Shown here: positions 5,960 through 11,711 of the stretch, one piece after another
How positions within the stretch are numbered: the first letter of the stretch is position 1
Layout: the number at the start of each line of letters is the position of its first letter
Translations under genes and position numbers: made by a program
The notes under the pieces: generated by a model
The model's input: only the letters and a program-made list of their open reading frames with translations
The model's database searches: none
What the model was told of the DNA's origin: nothing
NCBI GenBank assembly: GCA_005793785.1
Contig: SXPW01000094.1
Location: forward strand, 1 to 12,783
Reading direction: 5' to 3'
Source of the DNA: Actinomycetota bacterium
Lineage (GTDB): Bacteria; Actinomycetota; Acidimicrobiia; Acidimicrobiales; Ilumatobacteraceae
DNA: 12,783 nucleotides

Positions 5960-6930
5960 TGGCTTCGCCGGTGCTGCAAATTCGTGATCTGAAAGTGACG
6001 TTCTCCACGCCGCTCGGCCCGCTCGTCGCGGTACGAGGCATCGACCTCGACGTCAGCGCGGGGGAGATGACCGCCGTCGTCGGCGAGTCGGGCTCCGGCA
6101 AGTCGGTGAGTTTCCTTGCCGCCATGGGATTGCTCCCGAAGTCGGCAACGGTGGAGGGCTCGGTTGTATTGGACGGTCAGCAGTTGGTCGGCGCGTCCGC
6201 GAAGGTGATGCGTTCCATCCGTGGTCGTCTCATGTCGATGATCTTCCAGGATCCACTCTCCGCGCTCAATCCTGTTCACCGAATCGGTGCGCAAATCTCG
6301 GAGATGTTGCGTGCACACCAGCACATGACCGAGAAGGCCGCTCGCTCACGCGCCGTCGAATTGCTGGAGATCGTGGGGATTCCACAACCCGGCGACCGTG
6401 CGTTGCAGTATCCACACGAGTTTTCCGGTGGGATGCGTCAACGCGTGGTGATCGCGATGGCCATCGCCAATAGTCCGAAGGTGCTCATCGCCGACGAACC
6501 AACCACTGCCCTGGATGTCACCGTGCAAGCGCAGATTCTCGAGGTGATCCAGAAGGTGCAGGCGCAATTCGGAACCGCGGTCGTCCTCATCACCCACGAT
6601 CTCGGCGTGGTGGCCCGCGTGTGCGAGCGGGTCAATGTCATGTACGCGGGACGGGTCGTCGAACGCTCGGGAATCCACGACGTGTTCGACCGTCCGACGC
6701 ATCCCTACACGCGTGGGCTCCTTGCGTCGTTGCCCCACGCAGGAGCCGATCGGTTGGTACCCATCGTCGGATTTCCGCCCAACATGCTGAAACCACCCTC
6801 GGGTTGCGCCTTCCGCACTCGTTGCCTCCACGCCGTCGATGCATGTGGTCACGGAATTCCGGAATTGCAGCCGATCGGCGAGTCGATGACCGCCTGCGTG
6901 CGTGCCAAGGAAGTCGGAGTGTCGACATGA
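5959..6930 (+). CDS. Peptide ABC transporter ATPase, DppD/OppD type, with Fe-S-type cysteine tail
   Basis: Cytoplasmic ATP-hydrolysing subunit that drives ligand import. In order: Walker A GESGSGKS (42-49), Q-loop Q97 in IFQDP, signature FSGGMRQR (155-162), Walker B VLIADE (175-180), D-loop ALD and H-loop H213. The C-terminal oligopeptide-transporter domain starts around RPTHPYT and carries four cysteines, C283-x5-C289-x6-C296-x16-C313. In the Mycobacterium tuberculosis OppABCD system such cysteines hold a [4Fe-4S] cluster. ATG 5959 is preferred to GTG 5956 because AAGGAGG (5948-5954) is 4 nt from the ATG. It overlaps the previous stop by 1 nt and the next gene by 4 nt (ATGA). 323 residues, full length. 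Confidence 0.95.
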   Translation: MASPVLQIRDLKVTFSTPLGPLVAVRGIDLDVSAGEMTAVVGESGSGKSVSFLAAMGLLPKSATVEGSVVLDGQQLVGASAKVMRSIRGRLMSMIFQDPLSALNPVHRIGAQISEMLRAHQHMTEKAARSRAVELLEIVGIPQPGDRALQYPHEFSGGMRQRVVIAMAIANSPKVLIADEPTTALDVTVQAQILEVIQKVQAQFGTAVVLITHDLGVVARVCERVNVMYAGRVVERSGIHDVFDRPTHPYTRGLLASLPHAGADRLVPIVGFPPNMLKPPSGCAFRTRCLHAVDACGHGIPELQPIGESMTACVRAKEVGVST

Positions 6931-6939
6931 GTGTCGACA
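6918..6939 (+). repeat. Short direct repeat at the ATPase gene junction
   Basis: AGTGTCGACA occurs at 6918-6927 and again at 6930-6939, a 12-nt period. The second copy extends to GTGTCGACAC, a perfect palindrome. The repeat contains the first ATPase's stop and the second's start, so a small duplication may have shaped this ATGA junction. It may equally be chance. Confidence 0.5.
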
Positions 6940-7931
6940 CGACCCCGAGCACGGGCACGGCCCCCTTGTTGAGCGTCAAGGGGCTGGTGAAAGAGTTCCA
7001 CGTCAAGGCTTCGCGCGGCGTTGGACGCAAGAAGCGGGTCGTGCAAGCCGTCTCCGGGGTGTCCTTCCATGTCGCCCGTGGTGAGACCCTCGGACTGGTC
7101 GGCGAGAGCGGATCGGGGAAGACCACGGTTGGACGATGCGTCCTGCGACTCCTCGAGCCAACCGCCGGTGAGGTGTTCTTCGACGGCGTCGATCTCGCGG
7201 AGTTGTCGTTCGAGGATCTGCGGATCGTTCGTCGTCGGATGCAGATCGTATTCCAGGACCCCTACGCATCGCTTGATCCGAAGATGACCGTCGGTGCGTC
7301 CATCGCCGAGCCGTTGGTGGTGCAGGGGATCGAGGGGGACCACCAGGAGAAGGTGGTGAGCCTGCTCGAGTTGGTCGGGTTGTCGGCAGACCATGCACGT
7401 CGGTTTCCGCACGAGTTTTCGGGCGGTCAGCGTCAACGCATCGGGGTTGCGCGTGCGCTCGCCCTCGATCCGGCACTCATCATCCTGGACGAACCGGTGT
7501 CGGCCCTGGATGTGAGCATCCAAGCCGGGGTGGTGAACCTCTTCGACGATCTCCAACGGCGCCTCGGTATGTCGTACGTCTTCATTGCCCACGACCTCTC
7601 CGTGGTGCGGCACATCGCCGACCGTGTGGCGGTCATGTATCTCGGAAAGATCATGGAGATCGGTCCCGCCGAGCAGGTGTACGAGCGGCCGACGCATCCG
7701 TACACCAAGGCCTTGCTGTCGGCCGTACCGCTCCCGAATCCACGGATCGAGCGCACACGGCACCGGATCATGCTCGAGGGTGACGTGCCGTCGCCGGTGA
7801 ACCCGCCATCTGGTTGCCGATTCCGAACCCGTTGTTGGAAGGCGACGGAGATGTGTGCGATGCAGGAGCCGGAACTCGTGGTGCGTAGCGACGGTCAATT
7901 CTCGGCATGTCATCATCCCGAGACGCATTAG
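6927..7931 (+). CDS. Peptide ABC transporter ATPase, DppF/OppF type, with Fe-S-type cysteine tail
   Basis: Second cytoplasmic ATPase of the importer, forming a heterodimer with the preceding one. Motifs: Walker A GESGSGKT (59-66), Q110 in VFQDPYASLDP, signature FSGGQRQR (164-171), Walker B LIILDE (184-189), SALD D-loop and H222. The linker VKASRGVGRKKRVVQAV near the N-terminus is typical of the OppF branch. The C-terminal domain again has four spaced cysteines, C297-x5-C303-x6-C310-x17-C328. The frame is open well upstream, but ATG 6927 has GGAG (6916-6919) 7 nt away and overlaps the previous stop as ATGA, so the longer form is rejected. 334 residues, full length. A hairpin directly after the stop ends the operon. 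Confidence 0.95.
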   Translation: MSVDTTPSTGTAPLLSVKGLVKEFHVKASRGVGRKKRVVQAVSGVSFHVARGETLGLVGESGSGKTTVGRCVLRLLEPTAGEVFFDGVDLAELSFEDLRIVRRRMQIVFQDPYASLDPKMTVGASIAEPLVVQGIEGDHQEKVVSLLELVGLSADHARRFPHEFSGGQRQRIGVARALALDPALIILDEPVSALDVSIQAGVVNLFDDLQRRLGMSYVFIAHDLSVVRHIADRVAVMYLGKIMEIGPAEQVYERPTHPYTKALLSAVPLPNPRIERTRHRIMLEGDVPSPVNPPSGCRFRTRCWKATEMCAMQEPELVVRSDGQFSACHHPETH

Positions 7932-7952
7932 CCCGTTCCGGCGCGGAGCGGG
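7932..7952 (+). terminator. Hairpin ending the importer operon
   Basis: CCCGTTCCG (7932-7940) pairs with CGGAGCGGG (7944-7952) over 9 bp with one G-U pair and a 3-nt loop, starting one base after the last ATPase stop. No U-tract follows, as is usual in GC-rich actinobacteria. It separates the importer from secG. Confidence 0.6.
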
Positions 7953-7958
7953 TCTCGG

Positions 7959-7970
7959 TAGGCTGAACCA
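7959..7970 (+). promoter_or_regulatory. Candidate leaderless promoter for secG
   Basis: TAGGCT (7959-7964) fits TAnnnT and is followed by exactly 6 nt and ATG 7971. No Shine-Dalgarno is present in front of secG, which agrees with leaderless translation. The -35 region (TTCCGG at 7936-7941) is weak and lies inside the preceding hairpin. Confidence 0.45.
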
Positions 7971-8210
7971 ATGCGTTCGATCATCACGATCATCACGGTG
8001 GTAGTCAACGTCGTCTCGATGATCGGCATGGTCGTTGGCGTGCTCCTGCACAGCGGACGCGGAGGCGGTTTGTCGGACATGTTCGGTGGAGGTGGTGCCG
8101 CGGCGCTCGGTTCGGCGGCTGCGGAGCGCAACCTCAATCGAATCACCACCGTCCTGGCACTCGTCTGGATTCTGACGGTGACGGCGCTCGGCATTCTGCT
8201 GTCGGCGTAG
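7971..8210 (+). CDS. secG: Protein-export membrane protein SecG
   Basis: Small non-essential-type subunit of the SecYEG translocon that helps preprotein movement across the inner membrane. The 79-residue product has two hydrophobic segments (about 4-27 and 57-78) joined by the SecG signature loop with HSGRGGGLSDMFGGGG (27-42), the glycine-rich linker that changes topology in the family. Length is typical for actinobacterial SecG. ATG 7971 has no ribosome site but a TAGGCT box 6 nt upstream. In many bacteria secG directly follows tpiA; here the five-gene importer lies between. The tRNA-Leu downstream recalls the secG-leuU arrangement known in Escherichia coli. Confidence 0.93.
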   Translation: MRSIITIITVVVNVVSMIGMVVGVLLHSGRGGGLSDMFGGGGAAALGSAAAERNLNRITTVLALVWILTVTALGILLSA

Positions 8211-8221
8211 CGAACCCGTGG

Positions 8222-8250
8222 TTCACCTGGTGGCAATCTCCCGATAGTTT
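8222..8250 (+). promoter_or_regulatory. Candidate promoter for the tRNA-Leu gene
   Basis: TTCACC (8222-8227) as -35, a 17-nt spacer and TAGTTT (8245-8250) as -10 precede the tRNA 5' end by 15 nt, a normal layout for a tRNA promoter. The -10 is identical to that proposed for the first permease gene. Confidence 0.5.
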
Positions 8251-8265
8251 GAGTGTCCACATCAC

Positions 8266-8352
8266 GTCGAAGTGGCGAAATTGGCAGACGCACCAGCTTG
8301 AGGGGCTGGCGCTCGAAAGGGCGTGGGGGTTCAAGTCCCCCCTTCGACACCA
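8266..8352 (+). tRNA. tRNA-Leu, anticodon GAG
   Basis: The cloverleaf folds fully. Acceptor stem GTCGAAG (8266-8272) pairs with CTTCGAC (8342-8348). The D-stem is GCG/CGC with GG in the loop. The anticodon stem CCAGC/GCTGG encloses TTGAGGG, giving anticodon GAG (8300-8302). A class II long variable arm (GCTC-GAAA-GGGC) is present, and the T-arm is GGGGG-TTCAAGT-CCCCC. Discriminator A8349 and a genomically encoded CCA (8350-8352) complete it. The long variable arm, A discriminator and GAG anticodon all agree with leucine. It reads CUC and CUU codons. Confidence 0.97.
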
Positions 8353-8396
8353 CTTGGCGTTATTCCGCGCCCAGCACCAGCGAGAATGTAGGCACG

Positions 8397-8423
8397 ATGC
8401 CGCAATGGAGTGACGTGCGATGA
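8397..8423 (+). CDS. Possible 8-codon upstream reading frame coupled to pyruvate kinase
   Basis: ATG 8397 opens a frame encoding MPQWSDVR and stops at TGA 8421-8423, overlapping the pyruvate kinase ATG as ATGA. That overlap is typical of translational coupling. Whether it is transcribed depends on the promoter position, which is unclear: a GAATGT box at 8384-8389 would include it, whereas a TAGGCA box at 8389-8394 would start transcription inside it. No homology can be judged for so short a peptide. Confidence 0.25.
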   Translation: MPQWSDVR

Positions 8424-9784
8424 GACGGACGAAGGTGATTGCCACCGTGGGTCCGGCGTCCCTTTCGCCCGAGGTGATCGCTGGACTCGTCGATGCAGGC
8501 GCCGACGTGTTGCGTGTCAATTGTTCGCACGTCGACACCGTGGGACTGCGTGACCGGATTCGTCTGATACGCGACGTCCGACCGAACGTGGCGATTCTCA
8601 TCGATGTGCAGGGACCGAAACTGCGTTACGGCGGAGAACCTCGCGAACTGCGCGACGGCGACACGTGTGAATTCCGATTCGGTGAACTCGGGCTCCCGGA
8701 ATCGCGAAGCGGCACCGACGGTGGACTGCGACCGGGACAGCGGGTTCTCCTGCACGATGGGCGTATCGAGACGGTGATCGAAGCCATCACCGGCGAGTGG
8801 CCCGACGGCACCATCCGCGTACGAGTTGCACACGGTGGCTCGCTACAGAAGAACAAGGGCGTGAACCTGCCGGACACCGAGGTGTCGGGGAGCGTCCTGT
8901 CGGACAAGGATCGCGCCGACCTCGAAGTTGCGAAGACCGAGGCGGTCGAATTCGTTGCGGTGTCCTTCGTGCAACGCCCGAGCGACGTCGAAGAGGTGCG
9001 CGGAATCCTCGGCCCGACGGCACACGTGATTGCCAAGATCGAGCGCCCGCAGGCGCTCGAACGAATCGACGACATCTGCCGGGTCAGCGACGGAGTGATG
9101 GCGGCGAGGGGCGACCTGGGCGTGGAATTGCCGTTCCAGGTGGTGCCGGCAGCCCAACACAAGATTGCACGCAACGCTCTGCGTAACGGTGTCATTTCGA
9201 TTTGTGCAACGGAAATGCTCGAGTCGATGACCAACGCCTCGCGCGCGACGCGTGCCGAGGTGGCCGACGTCGCGGGTGCCGTCCGTGACGGGTTCGATGC
9301 CGTGATGTTGTCCGGCGAGACGGCCGTCGGTGTCAACCCCGTACGCGCCGTCGAAGTGATGACGGCGATCTGCGAAGCCGCCGAGCGTGATGTGAATCTC
9401 CCCGCCATCTTCGCCGATGCCAATCCAGCCACCGCGGCAGTGACCGCTGCGGCAAGTTCCTTGGCGAGGCGTATCGGAGCCGATGCATTGTTGTCGCTCA
9501 CCTACACGGGTCATTCGGCGCGACTCTTGTCGTCGTGCCGTCCGGGCGCAATCATCATTGCAGCGACTCCCAGCGACGCAGCGGCGCGCAAGTTGCGACT
9601 CGTCTGGGGGGTGCACCCGGTGGTGGCCGAACGGGACCAGGACGTGGAGGTGGCGATTGGTGCGGCTCTGGCAACGGCTCGCACACGGGACATGGTGCGC
9701 CGCGGTGACAAGGTGGTGGTGTGCGCATCTCGTCTCAGTTTGCGATCCGACGCCGACACCATCTGGCTGCACATCGAGCCCTAA
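8420..9784 (+). CDS. pyk: Pyruvate kinase
   Basis: Makes pyruvate and ATP from phosphoenolpyruvate and ADP in the cytoplasm. The 454-residue product spans the barrel A domain with an inserted B domain (about 70-150, ending KNKGVNLPD) and a C-terminal regulatory-type domain (about 335-454). Active-site residues are visible: R32, N34, S36, D62 in DVQGPKLR, K206 and E208 in IAKIE, and the metal/PEP block AARGDLGVE (228-236). Some strongly conserved spots differ: NFSHG is NCSHV (34-38) and TQMLESM is TEMLESM (264-270), so it is a divergent subtype. No extra phosphohistidine domain is attached. ATG 8420 has GGAG 9 nt upstream (8407-8410). It completes the glycolytic cluster and lies 7 nt before the HD-domain gene. 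Confidence 0.95.
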   Translation: MRRTKVIATVGPASLSPEVIAGLVDAGADVLRVNCSHVDTVGLRDRIRLIRDVRPNVAILIDVQGPKLRYGGEPRELRDGDTCEFRFGELGLPESRSGTDGGLRPGQRVLLHDGRIETVIEAITGEWPDGTIRVRVAHGGSLQKNKGVNLPDTEVSGSVLSDKDRADLEVAKTEAVEFVAVSFVQRPSDVEEVRGILGPTAHVIAKIERPQALERIDDICRVSDGVMAARGDLGVELPFQVVPAAQHKIARNALRNGVISICATEMLESMTNASRATRAEVADVAGAVRDGFDAVMLSGETAVGVNPVRAVEVMTAICEAAERDVNLPAIFADANPATAAVTAAASSLARRIGADALLSLTYTGHSARLLSSCRPGAIIIAATPSDAAARKLRLVWGVHPVVAERDQDVEVAIGAALATARTRDMVRRGDKVVVCASRLSLRSDADTIWLHIEP

Positions 9785-9791
9785 GGTACGG

Positions 9792-10388
9792 ATGATGGAT
9801 ACTCCCACGAAAGCCGGCTCGACCACTTCCCGACCCGAGCGCGCCAACTTTCGCTCGTTCCAGGAGTCGACGAAGGAGGACTGGTCGCTGATCATGCGCC
9901 ACATCGGCGCCACACAGGACATGGTCGCCGACAACGCGCTGTACCTGCTGCGGCGGTTGGAGAGCGATCACGGTGGTTTCCCGGTGACGCGACTCGAACA
10001 CTCGTTGCAAACGGCGACACGCGCAGAGGCTGACGGTCGCGACGAGGAGTACGTCGTATGCGCCCTGTTGCACGACATTGGTGACACGCTTGCTCCGTTC
10101 AACCATCCCTACATCGCCTCGGCGATGGTGAAACCGCTGGTGAGCGAGGCGAATCACTTCATGGTGGCCCAACACGGGATCTTCCAGGGCTACTACTTCT
10201 GGCACCACATCGGTCTCGACCAGAACGCGCGGGAAGCGTTCCGGGAATCACCGTATTTCGAGTACACGGAGGAGTTCTGCGCGAAATACGACTCGCCGGC
10301 ATTCGACCCTGGTTATTCGAGTGCGCCGCTCGAGCATTTCGAACCGATGGTGCGACGGCTCTTCGCCGACCGATCCCGGACGCAGTAG
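9792..10388 (+). CDS. HD-domain metalloprotein, predicted HD phosphohydrolase / MIOX-PhnZ-like family
   Basis: About 198 residues, soluble, no signal peptide. The metal ligand series expected for this fold is visible: H70 in LEHSLQTA, H94-D95 in LLHDIGD, H105, H128 in AQHG and D167 in KYDSPAFDP. The H70-H94 spacing and the later histidines match the pattern of PhnZ and myo-inositol oxygenase-like diiron enzymes, although the Tyr/Glu pair found in PhnZ before LEH is replaced by HGGF (60-63). Uncharacterised HD-phosphohydrolase-type proteins share this layout, so the reaction (oxygenase or phosphohydrolase) is undecided. ATG 9792 or 9795 can start; AAGG (9783-9786) serves either. It follows pyk by 7 nt and overlaps the oxidase gene by 1 nt, so they are likely co-translated. 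Confidence 0.82.
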   Translation: MMDTPTKAGSTTSRPERANFRSFQESTKEDWSLIMRHIGATQDMVADNALYLLRRLESDHGGFPVTRLEHSLQTATRAEADGRDEEYVVCALLHDIGDTLAPFNHPYIASAMVKPLVSEANHFMVAQHGIFQGYYFWHHIGLDQNAREAFRESPYFEYTEEFCAKYDSPAFDPGYSSAPLEHFEPMVRRLFADRSRTQ

Positions 10389-11677
10389 TGGCCACCTGGC
10401 GTAATTGGGCCGGGTCGGTGGTGGCGCATCCGAACGTGGTGGCGACACCTTCGTCCGTCGAGGAGTTGCAGGAGATCGTTGCTTCGACGGCGCCCGGTCG
10501 TCGAATTCGAATGGCAGGAAGTGGTCACAGTTTCACGCCGATTGCCGCGAGCAACGACGTACTTCTCCTCCCATCGGACTGCGGGAACGGCATCGGCATC
10601 GACGGCGTTCGTCGGATTGCGCGGGTGCCCGCCGGCATGGTGTTGCACGAGGTGAATCAACGGCTCCATGCGGCAGGCTTCGCGCTGGCCAACATGGGGG
10701 ACATTACGGCGCAAACGATGGCGGGTTCGATCTCGACGTCGACCCACGGTACGGGGCTGGCCTTCACCGGCTTGGCCGGTCAGGTGGCGGGCTTCGGCCT
10801 CGTGACCGCCGACGGTGGTCACCTCGAGTGCTCGCCGGGTTCCAACGCGGACGTTTTCGAACTGGGGCGGGTGGGCCTCGGTTCGCTCGGGATTCTCACC
10901 TACGTCGACATGCACATCGTGGATGCGTTTCGACTCCGTGCGGTGGAGGAGCCCCGCCGTTTGCGCGACGTGTTGGACGGCTTTGATTCGATCGTGGAGG
11001 GAAACGACCATTTCGAGTTCTACTGGGTCCCGCACACGAAGTGGGCATTGACCAAGACCAACACCCGTACGCAGGACCATCCACGACCGCGCTCGGCAGC
11101 CTCTAAATGGTGGAACAAGACGTTCATGGAGAACTACGCGTTCGGCGCCGTCTGCGCCACGGGTCGATTGATTCCTGCGTTGATTCCCCGTCTCGCCACC
11201 GCGTTGCCGTCGTCGGGGCGGCAGGAATTCGTCGAGGACAGTCACGCGGTGTTCGCCACACGACGACTGGTGAAATTCCACGAGATGGAGTACTCGATTC
11301 CCCGTGATCGCGTGGTGGAGGCGCTCAATCGAATCGTGGAGATGGTCGAGCGATCGGGGTTGCGGATCAGTTTTCCCGTCGAGGTGCGGGTGACCGGTGC
11401 CGACGACGTGCCGCTCTCCACCTCGTACGGTCGCGAATCGGCGTACATCGCCGTGCACATGTACAAGGGAATGGCGTACGAGGACTACTTCCGACGCGTG
11501 GAGGAAATCCTGCTGCCAATGGCGGGGCGACCGCACTGGGGAAAGATACACTTTCAAAGTGCTTCCACTCTCCGCGCGCAGTATCCGCGGTTCGACGATT
11601 TTCGAACGCTGCGAAACCGGCTCGATCCCGAGGGACGGTTCCTCAACGAGTACGTCCAACGTGTGCTCGGGTTGTAG
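10388..11677 (+). CDS. FAD-dependent aldonolactone oxidoreductase (gulono-/arabinono-1,4-lactone oxidase family)
   Basis: A VAO-fold flavoenzyme expected to oxidise a sugar lactone or related polyol. The 429-residue protein has an N-terminal FAD-binding half with MAGSGHSFTP (42-51), where H47 is at the position that often carries covalent FAD, then STSTHGTG (116-123) and GLGSLGI (163-169). The C-terminal half is of the ALO type, with the family markers MEYSIP (300-305) and PHWGKIH (382-388). Start is GTG 10388 sharing the last base of the HD gene's TAG (TAGTG), with a weak GGA site at 10378-10380. Relatives include eukaryotic L-gulonolactone oxidase and mycobacterial gulonolactone dehydrogenase; electron acceptor and substrate cannot be read from sequence. 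No signal peptide is seen. Confidence 0.9.
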   Translation: MATWRNWAGSVVAHPNVVATPSSVEELQEIVASTAPGRRIRMAGSGHSFTPIAASNDVLLLPSDCGNGIGIDGVRRIARVPAGMVLHEVNQRLHAAGFALANMGDITAQTMAGSISTSTHGTGLAFTGLAGQVAGFGLVTADGGHLECSPGSNADVFELGRVGLGSLGILTYVDMHIVDAFRLRAVEEPRRLRDVLDGFDSIVEGNDHFEFYWVPHTKWALTKTNTRTQDHPRPRSAASKWWNKTFMENYAFGAVCATGRLIPALIPRLATALPSSGRQEFVEDSHAVFATRRLVKFHEMEYSIPRDRVVEALNRIVEMVERSGLRISFPVEVRVTGADDVPLSTSYGRESAYIAVHMYKGMAYEDYFRRVEEILLPMAGRPHWGKIHFQSASTLRAQYPRFDDFRTLRNRLDPEGRFLNEYVQRVLGL

Positions 11678-11681
11678 CGCA

Positions 11682-11711
11682 ATGGTCATTCCGACGGCAG
11701 TCGATTCCTGA
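11682..11711 (+). CDS. Short reading frame at the helicase start (coupling peptide or true N-terminus broken by a frameshift)
   Basis: ATG 11682, 4 nt after the oxidase stop, opens MVIPTAVDS and stops at TGA 11709-11711. The stop overlaps the only usable upstream helicase codon, CTG 11708, as CTGA. One extra base around 11707-11708 would join this peptide to the helicase as MVIPTAVDS-LTSFAQLG, which would look like a natural N-terminus. So it is either a coupling peptide for a CTG start or the first nine codons of a gene with a one-base deletion or sequence error. Confidence 0.4.
   Translation: MVIPTAVDS

Noticed and set aside
6621..6926. Long N-terminal extension of the second ATPase
   Set aside because: It overlaps the first ATPase gene in another frame, contains no domain, and ATG 6927 has a good ribosome site and ATGA coupling.
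6849..8051. 400-codon open frame on the - strand across the second ATPase and secG
   Set aside because: It covers two well-identified + strand genes and a hairpin, and its composition is unlike a real protein.
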